A stretch of 64,000 nucleotides of DNA from Streptomyces sp. Act143 (GCF_003143935.1 NZ_QFRX01000001.1:754071-818070), one strand, 5' to 3'; shown: positions 43,135-51,460, numbered from the stretch's first letter. A program made the numbers and translations. The notes: generated by a model from the sequence alone, not told the origin.

Positions 43135-43182
43135 CCGGACAACGACCGAACAACGGCGCGACCGGATCGTTCGGTTGTCCGG
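43135..43182. promoter_or_regulatory. Nested inverted repeats upstream of the flavohemoglobin
   Basis: CCGGACAAC (43135-43143) and GTTGTCCGG (43174-43182) form a 9-base inverted repeat; inside, ACCGAAC (43145-43151) pairs with GTTCGGT (43169-43175). The next bases add CGGAACTTCCG. They lie in the 384-bp gap between the roadblock and flavohemoglobin genes, which also holds the Dev-like box at 43270 and no gene. Hairpin or operator function is undecided. Confidence 0.45.
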
Positions 43183-43269
43183 AACTTCCGTGATCGACCA
43201 AGAAGTTGACGCCCCGGCCGCCGAGCCGTCGCCGGATCGCATCCCGACCCCGAGGGTCCCTCCTGCAAT

Positions 43270-43285
43270 AGGGCCGGTCGGCCCT
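43270..43285. promoter_or_regulatory. Candidate DevR/OsdR box upstream of the flavohemoglobin
   Basis: AGGGCCGGTCGGCCCT is a near-perfect palindrome identical to the copy at 49454-49469 before the DevR-like regulator gene. It lies 113 bases before the flavohemoglobin start. Confidence 0.55.
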
Positions 43286-43397
43286 GGACTCCGTGCCCAT
43301 GGGGCCCTGGAGCACCCGAGGGGCCGGGGACGAAGGTGGTGTGTCGCGGGGCCGATGCCCCGCGCTCCCTTGTTCCACCTCTTTTCCCGGAGGCTTC

Positions 43398-44582
43398 ATG
43401 CTGTCCGCAGAGTCCGCCACCGTCGTTCGGGCCACGCTGCCCGCCGTGGCCGGAGCCCTCGACGAGATCACCACGCGCTTCTACGGCGCGATGTTCCGCG
43501 ACCGCCCCGAACTGCTGGACGGAATGTTCAACCGGGGCAACCAGGCCAGCGGGGACCAGCGCCGGGCACTGGCCGGGTCGATAGCGGGCTTCGCGAGCGC
43601 GCTCCTCGCCGCCCCGGACACCCGCCCGGACGCGCTGCTGGCGCGGATCGCCCACAAGCACACCGCGGTCGGGGTCACCGAGGACCAGTACACGATCGTC
43701 CACAAGTACCTGTTCGGTGCGATCGCCGAGGTCCTCGGCGACGCGGTCACCCCGGAGGTGGCCGCGGCCTGGGACGAGGTCTACTGGCTGATGGCCGGCG
43801 CCCTGATCGCCCAGGAGGCCCGTATCTACCTGGAGGCCGGTGTCGAGCCGGGCGAGGTGTGGCGGCCGTGGACGGTCGTCGAGCGGAACGAGGAGACCTC
43901 CGACGTGGTCTCCTTCGTGCTGCGTCCCGCCGACGGCGCCCCGGCCCCCGAGGCGAAGGCCGGGCAGTACGTCAGCGTCCGGGTCCTGATGCCGGACGGT
44001 GTGCACCAGTTGCGCCAGTACACCCTGTCCGGCGACCCCGGTGGGGAGCTGCGCCGTATCACCGTCAAGCGGGTGGGCGGCGGAGAGGTGTCCACCCTGC
44101 TGCACGGCACGGTGCGTGTCGGCGACGAGCTGACCCTCTCCGCGCCCTTCGGTGACGTCGTCCTCGACGAAGCGGACACCCCGCTCGTCCTGGTCTCCGC
44201 CGGCATCGGCTGCACGCCCATGGTCGGCATGCTCGCCCACCTCGCCGCCACCGGCTCCACCCGCCGGGTGCTGGCCCTGCACGCGGACGTCTCCCCCGGC
44301 ACCCACGCCCTGCGCACCGAGACGCGCGCGCTCACCGAACGGCTGCCGGACGCCGAAGCCGTGTTCTGGTACGAGCGTTTCGGGATCGCCGAGCCCGGGG
44401 CCCGCTCCGGCCTGATGGACCTCGACGGGCTCGACGTGCCGTCGGACGCCACCGTGTACCTGTGCGGCCCGCTGCCGTTCATGCGCGCCGTCCGTGCTCA
44501 GCTGCTGGACCGGGGTGTCCCGCCGCGGCACATCCGCTACGAGGTGTTCGGCCCCGACCTGTGGCTGGCCGACGCCTCCTGA
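43398..44582 (+). CDS. hmp: Flavohemoglobin (nitric oxide dioxygenase)
   Basis: The 394-residue protein has a globin domain (1-135), FAD domain (about 150-255) and NAD(P)H domain (to 394). Tyr29 of TTRFYGAMF is the distal B10 residue, and His88 in IAHKHTAVGV the proximal heme ligand; LRQYTLSG binds FAD and SAGIGCTPMVGML begins the nicotinamide domain. The enzyme turns NO and O2 into nitrate using NADH. ATG 43398 follows GGAGG at 4 bases. A Dev-like palindrome and a nested inverted repeat lie upstream, so it may be co-controlled with the DevR-like system; no evident NsrR site was found. Confidence 0.93.
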   Translation: MLSAESATVVRATLPAVAGALDEITTRFYGAMFRDRPELLDGMFNRGNQASGDQRRALAGSIAGFASALLAAPDTRPDALLARIAHKHTAVGVTEDQYTIVHKYLFGAIAEVLGDAVTPEVAAAWDEVYWLMAGALIAQEARIYLEAGVEPGEVWRPWTVVERNEETSDVVSFVLRPADGAPAPEAKAGQYVSVRVLMPDGVHQLRQYTLSGDPGGELRRITVKRVGGGEVSTLLHGTVRVGDELTLSAPFGDVVLDEADTPLVLVSAGIGCTPMVGMLAHLAATGSTRRVLALHADVSPGTHALRTETRALTERLPDAEAVFWYERFGIAEPGARSGLMDLDGLDVPSDATVYLCGPLPFMRAVRAQLLDRGVPPRHIRYEVFGPDLWLADAS

Positions 44583-44840
44583 CGCGGAATCACCCGTCCG
44601 CTCCACCGGAGACACCGGACGACTCGCCGGGCCGGATTCCCGTCGGCACCCTCACCGACCGGGATCCGGCCCGCTTGTTTCCTGGCCGTGATCACCGCCC
44701 CGACGCGAGACGGGCAACGAACGTCCATGCGGCGGACAGGTTCCGCCCGGGTACGGACAGTAAGCGACAAAGCGTCTCGATTCCCGTCCGAGTGCGGTGA
44801 GATGACCCGAACCGTCACCGGCAGTGGGTTGGGGAGAGAC

Positions 44841-46784
44841 ATGGGCCTGATTCCAGTACGGGACGTGGCGGACGGCCCGCAGCGGACGCCGTGCGCCTGC
44901 GGAGAGTCCGCCCCCCTCGGGCCGGGCGCCGCCGAGGACCGGTTCCGCGGCCTGCTGGAGGCGGCACCGGACGCCATGGTCATCGTCGACGACAGCGGCA
45001 TCATCAAACTCGTCAATGCCCAGACCGAGGCCCTGTTCGGCTACCGCCGCGAGGAACTCCTCGGCCATCCGGTGGAGTTGCTGATCCCGCACCGCTTCCG
45101 CCCGCACCACACCCGGCACCGCGGGGGCTACGCCGCCAACCGCCAGGTCCGCCCCATGGGCGCCGGACTCGATCTGCACGGACTGCGCAAGGACGGCACC
45201 GAGTTCCCGGTCGAGATCAGCCTCAGCCCGCTGGAGACCGCGGACGGGCTCCTGGTGTCCGCCGCGGTCCGTGACGTCAGCGACCGCAGAGCCGCCGAGG
45301 CCCGGATCAACGAACTCGCCGCGCTGGTGGAGTCCTCCCAGGACGCGATCCTCGCCAAGACCCTCGACGGCTACATCACCTACTGGAACGCCGCGGCGCA
45401 GAACCTCTACGGCTACACCGCCCAGGAGGTCATCGGCCGTCATGTGTCCGTGCTGGCCCCGCGGGAGAAGCGCGAGGAGATCACCGCCCTGCTGCACCGG
45501 CTGCGGCACGGGGAGAAGGTCGAGCACTTCGAGACGCTGCGCCTGACCCGCGCCAACGAGCTGCTGGACGTGGACGTCACCCTGTGGCCCACCCGCGACA
45601 CCCAGGGCCGGATCTTCGGCGCCTGCGCCATCGTCCGGGACATCAGCGACCGCAAACGGGCCGAGGCCGAGCTCACCGTCCTCTACGAGCAGCAGCGGCA
45701 CATCGCGCTCACGCTGCAACGCAGCCTCATGGGCACCCCGTCCGCGGTCCCGGGGCTGGCGACCGCGAGCCGGTACCGGCCCGCCACCCAGGGCGCGGGC
45801 GTGGGCGGCGACTGGTTCGACCTGATCCCCCTGGGAGCCGGCCGGGTGGGGGTCCTCATCGGTGACGTGATGGGCCGCGGTCTCGAAGCCGCCGCCGTGA
45901 TGGGCCAGTTGCGCTCCGCCGCGCACGCCCTGGCCAAGACCGGCATGCAACCCCGCCAGCTGATGCAGGCCCTGGACACCTGCGTCGCCGACCTGGACGT
46001 CCCCGACCAGCTCGTCACCTGCTGCTATCTGGTCGTGGCCCCGGACAGCGGAACCGTTACTGTCTGCTCGGCCGGTCACCTGCCCGTGCTGGTCGCTCCC
46101 CCGGGCTGCGGCGTCTCCGGCCTGACGACCCCGGTGAACGCACCGCTCGGCGTCGGCGGCATCCTCTACGAGCAGTCCTGCGCGGACATACCGCCCGGCT
46201 CCACCCTCGTCCTCTACACCGACGGGCTGATCGAGACACCCGGCAGCGACATCGAGGTGCGCCTCGGGCAGCTCACCTCCGTCCTGGACGGCTTCTTCGT
46301 CGACGCCCCCGATCTGGAGACCGCCGCGGACCACGTCCTGACCAGTCTGCTGCCCGACGCCGACAGCCACGACGACGACGTGACCCTGCTGCTGGCACAG
46401 CTTCCGGCGGCGCCGCTGGCGGCGGTCACCACCGATCTGCCCGCCCTGCCGTCCTCGGTGCCGGAGGGACGCACGTTCCTCAACAAGGCGCTCGTCGCCT
46501 GGGAGTGCACCGGCCCGGCGGAGGAGGCCCGGCTGCTGCTCTCCGAGATCCTCACCAACGCGGTCCAGCACGCCGAGGGCCCCATCGCGCTGCATCTGTG
46601 CCGGACCGCCACGGACCTCACGGTCGAGGTGAGCGACCGCAGTCCGCACCTGCCGCAGCCGCGGATCGCGGCGGAGGACGAGGAGTCCGGCCGCGGCCTG
46701 CTGCTCGTCCGTACCCTGGCCGACGGCTGGGGGGTACGTCCCACCGACGAGGGCAAGACCACGTGGTTCACGCTCAAACTGTGA
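44841..46784 (+). CDS. PAS-PAS-SpoIIE phosphatase-HATPase protein (RsbU/RsbW fusion type)
   Basis: The 647-residue protein has two PAS domains (about 30-155: LLEAAPDAMVIVDDSGIIKL; 160-285: LVESSQDAILAKTLDGYITY), a PP2C-type SpoIIE phosphatase (about 300-515: GGDWFDLIPLG, GDVMGRGLEAAAVMGQ, LVLYTDGLIE, DDDVTLLL) and a C-terminal anti-sigma-kinase-like ATPase (LLLSEILTNAVQHAEG, GRGLLLVRTLADGWGV). Such proteins control partner switching: the phosphatase activates a STAS antagonist, the ATPase inhibits sigma factors. A STAS protein sits at 51068. ATG 44841 follows GGGGAGAG. It ends 28 bases from the convergent kinase gene. Confidence 0.9.
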   Translation: MGLIPVRDVADGPQRTPCACGESAPLGPGAAEDRFRGLLEAAPDAMVIVDDSGIIKLVNAQTEALFGYRREELLGHPVELLIPHRFRPHHTRHRGGYAANRQVRPMGAGLDLHGLRKDGTEFPVEISLSPLETADGLLVSAAVRDVSDRRAAEARINELAALVESSQDAILAKTLDGYITYWNAAAQNLYGYTAQEVIGRHVSVLAPREKREEITALLHRLRHGEKVEHFETLRLTRANELLDVDVTLWPTRDTQGRIFGACAIVRDISDRKRAEAELTVLYEQQRHIALTLQRSLMGTPSAVPGLATASRYRPATQGAGVGGDWFDLIPLGAGRVGVLIGDVMGRGLEAAAVMGQLRSAAHALAKTGMQPRQLMQALDTCVADLDVPDQLVTCCYLVVAPDSGTVTVCSAGHLPVLVAPPGCGVSGLTTPVNAPLGVGGILYEQSCADIPPGSTLVLYTDGLIETPGSDIEVRLGQLTSVLDGFFVDAPDLETAADHVLTSLLPDADSHDDDVTLLLAQLPAAPLAAVTTDLPALPSSVPEGRTFLNKALVAWECTGPAEEARLLLSEILTNAVQHAEGPIALHLCRTATDLTVEVSDRSPHLPQPRIAAEDEESGRGLLLVRTLADGWGVRPTDEGKTTWFTLKL

Positions 46785-46811
46785 GACGCACCCGCGTACG
46801 GGACGCGGCCG

Positions 46812-48536
46812 CTACTTCTCCTGGACGGGCACCCGCCACACGAGCGTCGTCCCGCCGCCGGGCGGCGAGGTCGACTCCAGTTCCCCGCCCAGCTGTTCGG
46901 CGCGTTCGGCCATGTTGCGCAGTCCGCTGCGACGGCCCCCGGCCGGGATGCCCACACCGTCGTCCGAGACGGTCAGCCTGAGCTCACGGCCGTCCGTCTC
47001 CAGCACCACGTCGGCGCGCGTCGCACGGGCGTGCCGGGCGACATTGGTCAGGGCCTCGGACAGGACGGCCACCGCGTGCTCGGCGACGTCCTTGGCCACA
47101 TGGGTGTCGAGCAGGCCTTCCATCCGCACGCTCGGCGCGAACCCCAGCACCGGTGCGGCCTCCCCGACGACACGCACCACGCGGGCCCGCAGACCGGAGC
47201 CGGGGGTGTCCTCGCGGGCCCGCAGGCCGAAGATGGTCGACCGGATGATCTTGATGGTCTCGTCGAGGTCGTCGACCGCCCGCACCACGCGCTTCGACGC
47301 CTCGGGGTGGTCGATGAAGCGGCCCGCGCTCTGCAGGGTCATGCCGGTGGCGAAGAGCCGCTGGATGGCGAGGTCGTGCAGGTCGCGGGCGATCCGGTCG
47401 CGGTCCTGGAGGACGGCGATCTGCGCGGCATCACGCCGGCGCTCCGCGAGCTCCATGGCTACCGCGGCCTGCGCGGCGAACGCCTGGAGCGGCTCGATCT
47501 CCTGTCCGGAGTACGGGGGGTGGCCGGCCGGCCGCACCAGCAGGACGACGCCCCGGACGCCCTCCCCCGTCCCGATCGGCACGGCCACCGCGGGACCGAG
47601 CCCGGTGGCGCCCGCCGGGACCGAGGCGATCCACGGGTCCCGTGAGACGTCGGCGACGGTGGCGGGGACCCCGCTGGAGAAGGCCCGGCCGACCAGCCCG
47701 TCGTCCACGGGAGCCAGGAGGCCGCGGTAGGCCTCGGCGCCCTCTCCGATGGCCAGCTCCGTCGTCAGCGAGCCGGTGCCCTCGACGGGGACGGCGACGA
47801 GCGCGAGCTCGGCGCCGGTGATCTCCCGGGCCCGTTCCGCGATCACCCGGAGGACCTTGCCGCGCTCACTGCCGGACATCACGCTGTGCGTGATCTCCGC
47901 GCTCGCCCGCAGCCAGCGCTCCCTGAGCCGGGACTCCTCGTACAGCCGGGCGTTGTCGATGGCGACACCGGCGGCGACGGCAAGGGTCGACAGGACCGAC
48001 TCGTCCTCCTCGTCGAACTGCACCCCGCCGCGCTTCTCCGTCAGATACAGGTTGCCGAACACCTGGTCCCGCACCCGGATGGGAACGCCGAGGAAGGTGT
48101 TCATGGGTGGGTGATGGGCCGGGAACCCGTAGGAGGAGGGGTGTTCGGAGAGCTTCGCCAGCCGCAGCGGCTCGGGATGGGTGATCAACTCTCCGAGGAT
48201 GCCGTGCCCCTCCGGGTACGGGCCGATCCGGGCGATCTGTTCCTCGGAGACGCCGACGGTGTGGAAGGCGGACAGCCGCCTGCCGTCGGGGCCGATCACG
48301 CCGAGGGCCGCGTACTGCGCGTCGACCAGGGCCGCGGCGGCCTCCACGATGCTCCGCAGCGCCTGCTCCAGGTCGAGCTCGCGCCCCACCGAGAGCACCG
48401 CCTCCAGCAGGCTGTGCACCCGGTCACGAGTGCCGCGGGCCGCGTCCAGCCGGGCCTGCAACTCCTCCAGCAGCTCGTCCAGCCTCAGCTGCGGCAGCCG
48501 CATCCGGGCCTTCGAGAACTCCTCGGAGCTTCCCAC
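46812..48536 (-). CDS. DevS/OsdK-like GAF-GAF sensor histidine kinase
   Basis: The 574-residue kinase is a close paralogue of the one at 5388-7118: the same coiled N-terminus, nearly identical first GAF (AHHPPMNTFLGVPIRVRDQV), a more divergent second GAF, His387 in ARDLHDLAIQRLFA and the same HATPase end (GLRNMAERAEQLGGE). The phospho-acceptor has the same residue number in both. GTG 48536 is preceded by GGAGG at 7 bases, and the long upstream frame is discarded. It lies 129 bases downstream of the DevR-like regulator gene on the same strand, so the two probably form a two-component system sensing oxygen, NO or redox through the first GAF; heme binding is inferred. Confidence 0.92.
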   Translation of the reverse strand: MGSSEEFSKARMRLPQLRLDELLEELQARLDAARGTRDRVHSLLEAVLSVGRELDLEQALRSIVEAAAALVDAQYAALGVIGPDGRRLSAFHTVGVSEEQIARIGPYPEGHGILGELITHPEPLRLAKLSEHPSSYGFPAHHPPMNTFLGVPIRVRDQVFGNLYLTEKRGGVQFDEEDESVLSTLAVAAGVAIDNARLYEESRLRERWLRASAEITHSVMSGSERGKVLRVIAERAREITGAELALVAVPVEGTGSLTTELAIGEGAEAYRGLLAPVDDGLVGRAFSSGVPATVADVSRDPWIASVPAGATGLGPAVAVPIGTGEGVRGVVLLVRPAGHPPYSGQEIEPLQAFAAQAAVAMELAERRRDAAQIAVLQDRDRIARDLHDLAIQRLFATGMTLQSAGRFIDHPEASKRVVRAVDDLDETIKIIRSTIFGLRAREDTPGSGLRARVVRVVGEAAPVLGFAPSVRMEGLLDTHVAKDVAEHAVAVLSEALTNVARHARATRADVVLETDGRELRLTVSDDGVGIPAGGRRSGLRNMAERAEQLGGELESTSPPGGGTTLVWRVPVQEK

Positions 48537-48569
48537 CTGCGATCCTCCAGGTCCCGTCCGCCCCGCGGC

Positions 48570-48606
48570 GGCCGACCGTGCCAGTTTCCTGCCACGGTAT
48601 CGGCCC
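48570..48606 (-). promoter_or_regulatory. Conserved upstream element of the second kinase gene
   Basis: On the minus strand TACCGTGGCA and GGTCGGCC lie at nearly the same distances from the GTG start as in front of the paralogous kinase (7151-7187), although the bases between them differ. It implies that this kinase can be transcribed separately from the regulator gene upstream. Confidence 0.4.
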
Positions 48607-48665
48607 GCCCGAGCGGACGGTAAGGAGCCCCTGGTGATCACGTCGGGGCCCTGTCGGGGCCCTGA

Positions 48666-49361
48666 TCAGTGGCCGTCCTGCCGGAGCCGGTCCTGGGCCT
48701 GGGTGGCTATGACGGCGGCCTGGATGCGCCGCTCCACGCCGAGCTTGGCCAGCAGCCGGGAGATGTGGTTCTTGACGGTCTTCTCGGCGAGATACAGCCG
48801 CTGCCCGATCTGGCGGTTGGTGAGCCCCTCGCCGATCAGGGTCAGGATCTCCCGCTCCCGCTCTGTCAGTCCGGGCAGCGCCTCGGGCTCCTCCTCCTGC
48901 TGCTGGCCCTGCCGGAGCCGGGCCATCAGCTTGGTGGTGGCGCTGGGGTCGAGCAGCGACTGGCCCGCGGCCACCGTGCGCACCGCCGACACCAGGTCGG
49001 AGCCCTGGATCTGCTTGAGGACGTACCCGGACGCCCCGGCCATGATCGAGTCCAGCAGGGCCTCCTCGTCGTCGAAGGAGGTCAGCATCAGACAGGTCAG
49101 CTCGGGCATGCGGGAGCGCAGCTCCCGGCAGACGGTCACGCCGTCGCCGTCGGGCAGGCGCACGTCGAGGACGGCGACCTGCGGGCGCAGGGCGGGGACC
49201 CGGACCAGGGCCTGCTCGACGGTGCCCGCCTCGCCGACGACGGTGATGTCCGGTTCGTCGTCGAGCAGGTCGCGCACTCCGCGCCGTACCACCTCGTGGT
49301 CGTCGAGCAGGAAGACCCTGATCGGGTTGTCGGGGCCGGGCTGTCCCGCGCCGTCCGCCAT
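48666..49361 (-). CDS. DevR/OsdR-like NarL-family response regulator
   Basis: The 231-residue regulator has a receiver domain with acidic pocket Asp20/Asp21, phospho-acceptor Asp66 ([13 protein letters not shown]) and the conserved Lys in GYVLKQIQG. The LuxR-type helix-turn-helix covers about 160-215: [20 protein letters not shown] and then [20 protein letters not shown]. Sequence and neighbourhood (DevS-like kinase, Usp, PPOX and Rv1733c-like proteins) match DevR of mycobacteria and OsdR of Streptomyces coelicolor. GAGGAG lies before ATG 49361. Its own promoter region contains the palindrome AGGGCCGGTCGGCCCT inside a larger inverted repeat, suggesting autoregulation. It is the only complete response regulator in the window and may serve both kinases. 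Confidence 0.92.
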   Translation of the reverse strand: MADGAGQPGPDNPIRVFLLDDHEVVRRGVRDLLDDEPDITVVGEAGTVEQALVRVPALRPQVAVLDVRLPDGDGVTVCRELRSRMPELTCLMLTSFDDEEALLDSIMAGASGYVLKQIQGSDLVSAVRTVAAGQSLLDPSATTKLMARLRQGQQQEEEPEALPGLTEREREILTLIGEGLTNRQIGQRLYLAEKTVKNHISRLLAKLGVERRIQAAVIATQAQDRLRQDGH

Positions 49362-49440
49362 TGAACGCTCCTCGTTCCGTGTGCCGTGCCGGTGCCCGCT
49401 CGTGGGTCATCGGCTCCTTCTGGAGATCTTTCTCGTTCCC

Positions 49441-49479
49441 GGGTCGAAAGACCAGGGCCGGTCGGCCCTCTTTCGACCC
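49441..49479. promoter_or_regulatory. Nested palindrome in front of the DevR-like gene
   Basis: GGGTCGAAAG (49441-49450) and CTTTCGACCC (49470-49479) form a perfect 10-base inverted repeat, and between them lies AGGGCCGGTCGGCCCT (49454-49469), a 16-base near-palindrome. The structure is 80-118 bases before the regulator start. It could be an operator pair or a hairpin. Confidence 0.55.
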
Positions 49480-49515
49480 GGGCCGCGTCCGCGAGGGGCC
49501 GGAGGGACGGCGGGC

Positions 49516-49531
49516 AGGGCCGAACGGCCCT
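49516..49531. promoter_or_regulatory. Candidate DevR/OsdR box before the second PPOX gene
   Basis: AGGGCCGAACGGCCCT is a near-perfect palindrome, 127 bases before the PPOX start and 155 bases before the divergent regulator gene. With the copy at 49454-49469 it gives two boxes in this 296-bp intergenic region. Confidence 0.55.
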
Positions 49532-49657
49532 AGCCCCCGCCGGACGCCAGGGCGTTCCATCGGTCTGTCCCCTACCCGCAGCACGCACCGTCACTCGCAG
49601 CGCGCTCAGCCACCGGCAGCACGCAGGGTCGACGCCGCAGCCTCACGGAAGACCTTC

Positions 49658-50089
49658 ATGACCATCAAGAGGGAACTGGACAGCTCCGAAGCCCTGAGAC
49701 TGCTCGGTGGGGTGTCCCTGGGCCGGGTCGTCTTCACACGGCACGCGCTGCCGCAGATCCGCCCGGTCAACCACGTGGTGGACGGCGGCGACATCGTCAT
49801 CCGCACTCATGAGGGCGCCGCCCTGACCTCGCACACCCGGCAGGCGCCCAGCACCGGCGTGGTGGTCGCCTACGAGGCCGACGTCATCGACCCCGACACG
49901 CACCTCGGCTGGAGCGTCGTCGTCACGGGGTACGCCCGTCTGGTGACGGACCCGCGTGAGCTGGCCCGGTACCGGGAGATGCTGCGGCCCTGGGTGGACC
50001 GGACGATGGACTACGCGGTCCGGATCCGCCCCGATCTGGTGACCGGGGTCCTGCTCACCGCGGCGGACGCGGCGGTCCCGGATGCCTGA
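49658..50089 (+). CDS. Pyridoxamine 5'-phosphate oxidase-fold protein (paralogue)
   Basis: The 143-residue split-barrel protein parallels the one at 9875-10315: ELDSSEALRLLGGVSLGRVV, HALPQIRPVNHVVDGGDIVI, GWSVVVTGYARLV and a C-terminal VRIRPDLVTGV. It is expected to bind FMN, F420 or a similar cofactor; the reaction is unknown. It is divergent from the DevR-like gene and has Dev-like boxes upstream. ATG 49658 is followed by a normal family start, but no strong ribosome site is visible (GGAAGACC at 49647). A strong hairpin follows the gene at 50130. Confidence 0.85.
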   Translation: MTIKRELDSSEALRLLGGVSLGRVVFTRHALPQIRPVNHVVDGGDIVIRTHEGAALTSHTRQAPSTGVVVAYEADVIDPDTHLGWSVVVTGYARLVTDPRELARYREMLRPWVDRTMDYAVRIRPDLVTGVLLTAADAAVPDA

Positions 50090-50129
50090 GCGGCACCGCC
50101 CGACGGGCCGCCGGTCTCCCCCGCACAGC

Positions 50130-50165
50130 CCGGGGCCCCGCCGCGTCAGTGCGGCGGGGCCCCGG
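50130..50165. terminator. Perfect bidirectional hairpin terminator
   Basis: CCGGGGCCCCGCCGC (50130-50144) and GCGGCGGGGCCCCGG (50151-50165) form a perfect 15-base stem around the loop GTCAGT between the convergent PPOX and DoxX genes. Confidence 0.8.
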
Positions 50166-50182
50166 TCATGGGCGGGGTCGGT

Positions 50183-50809
50183 TCAGATCAGCCAGCGGTT
50201 CCGGCTGACGAAGGGCAGTCGCGCCCAGAGCTTGCCCAGCCCCCAGGTGGCACCGGCGCCCGCGGCCGCGAGGGCGATCAGGACGACGGCGTACACGAGG
50301 TGGTAGTCGGCGAACGGGTTGGTCGACATGCTCGCGGACCCGTCGGACAGGTGCTTGGCGGGCGGCCACTCGGCGATCCACATCAGGGCCATCATCGCCG
50401 TACCGGCGACGGCGGCGAGCCGCAGCCCGATGCCCGCGATCAGCGCGAGACCGATGCCGAGGAGGCCGAGCATGAACAGCCAGTCGGCCCAGCCGGCCCC
50501 GGCCCAGTCGTGGAACGTGGACTCCATCGGACCGGCGGCGACCCCGCTCAGGAAGCCCTTGGTGGGCGAGCCGCCGTCGATCCAGCCCTTGCCGGACGGG
50601 GTGGCGTAGCCGAAGCCGAAGGTCTTGTCGAGGAACGCCCACAGGAAGACGAAGCCGGTCAGGACGCGGAGCACGGCCAGGACGTACGGGCTGGTCGCGG
50701 TCGCCGTGGTGGCAGCGCTCGCCTCGGTCGTGGGCCTCGCCGTCCCGCTCCTGCGCAGGGACGGGAAGCGGAATCCCGGGTGACGGTGCGGGTGATCGTG
50801 AACGGCCAT
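50183..50809 (-). CDS. DoxX-family membrane protein
   Basis: The 208-residue integral membrane protein begins with a His-rich cytoplasmic stretch (HDHPHRHPGFRFPSL) and then has about four helices: YVLAVLRVLTGFVFLWAFLD, WLFMLGLLGIGLALIAG, LAAVAGTAMMALMWIAEWPP and LVYAVVLIALAAAGAGAT. The conserved FLWAFLDKTFGFGYATP suits DoxX-like proteins of actinobacteria. DoxX relatives take part in thiosulfate:quinone oxidation or in thiol stress complexes; here the role is unknown. ATG 50809 is preferred because GGAAGG is 9 bases upstream of it, whereas ATG 50818 touches that site. It shares an upstream region with two Dev-like boxes, so it probably belongs to the same regulon. Confidence 0.85.
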   Translation of the reverse strand: MAVHDHPHRHPGFRFPSLRRSGTARPTTEASAATTATATSPYVLAVLRVLTGFVFLWAFLDKTFGFGYATPSGKGWIDGGSPTKGFLSGVAAGPMESTFHDWAGAGWADWLFMLGLLGIGLALIAGIGLRLAAVAGTAMMALMWIAEWPPAKHLSDGSASMSTNPFADYHLVYAVVLIALAAAGAGATWGLGKLWARLPFVSRNRWLI

Positions 50810-50918
50810 GGTGCTCATCCCTTCCAGGGGTGATGCTGGGGCACTCGACGACGGTCGTCGCACCTTCAATGTCCCGCTCCGCCACCCCGGCCCGGAGGGG
50901 CTGCGAGGCCCGTGGCAG

Positions 50919-50932
50919 GGGGCCGAACGTCC
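50919..50932. promoter_or_regulatory. Candidate DevR/OsdR box upstream of DoxX gene
   Basis: GGGGCCGAACGTCC is the GGGGCC-N4-GTCC type of box, 110 bases before the DoxX start. Confidence 0.45.
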
Positions 50933-51016
50933 TTGTCCGCAGGGCCCTTTCAGTACCGGGCGCACCGGGCCGGCCCGCTGTCGGCCGGCGTTCGCCGCAC
51001 GGCCGACCTCCCGAAC

Positions 51017-51032
51017 AGGGCCGTCCGGCCCT
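51017..51032. promoter_or_regulatory. Candidate DevR/OsdR box upstream of STAS gene
   Basis: AGGGCCGTCCGGCCCT matches the boxes at 43270, 49454 and 49516 except for the central two bases. It ends 36 bases before the STAS start codon, close to where the -35 region would be. Confidence 0.55.
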
Positions 51033-51067
51033 TCCGCGCGGGCCCGCGCACGGGGTTGGCTCACACC

Positions 51068-51460
51068 ATGTTCAAGGACCACGAGGTGTCCGCCCCCAGC
51101 CACACGGAACGTGTCGTCGACGACACGACCGTGGTGGAGCTGTGCGGCGAGATCGATCTGTGCACGGGGCCGCCGCTGTCGGCCCGCCTCGACTCGCTGA
51201 CCGCCGTACCGTTCCCCGACCTGGTGCTGGACCTGCGTCAGGTGGCCTTCATCGACTGCAGCGGACTGCGCACCCTGTGCCGCGCCCGCAACCGGGTCCT
51301 CGCCCGCGGCGGCCGGCTCCGTCTGGTCATCGAGAGCGCCCGGCTGCTGAGCATCCTGCGGTGCGTGGATCTGGGCGAGGCGTTCGAGGTGGTGCCCGGT
51401 CCGCCCGACGGTGCCCGCCCCGCGTCCCGCGCGGATCGCGTCGCCGCCACCGCCTGCTGA
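51068..51460 (+). CDS. STAS-domain anti-sigma factor antagonist
   Basis: The 130-residue protein is a single STAS domain: TTVVELCGEIDLCTGPPL at the start, DLVLDLRQVAFIDCSGLRTL with phosphorylatable Ser65, and a C-terminal helix RLLSILRCVDLGEAFEVV. Anti-sigma antagonists of this kind bind an anti-sigma kinase when unphosphorylated and so free a sigma factor. The PAS-SpoIIE-HATPase protein at 44841-46784 carries both a phosphatase and a kinase-like domain and is a plausible partner. The ATG at 51068 lacks a clear ribosome site (GGGG at 12 bases). The tail after residue 115 is Ala/Arg-rich. Confidence 0.87.
   Translation: MFKDHEVSAPSHTERVVDDTTVVELCGEIDLCTGPPLSARLDSLTAVPFPDLVLDLRQVAFIDCSGLRTLCRARNRVLARGGRLRLVIESARLLSILRCVDLGEAFEVVPGPPDGARPASRADRVAATAC

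Noticed and set aside
48630..48660. Dev-type box in the direct repeat of GTCGGGGCCCT between regulator and kinase genes
   Set aside because: The two copies are direct, not inverted, and lack the central spacing of the other boxes; a weak hairpin is as likely.
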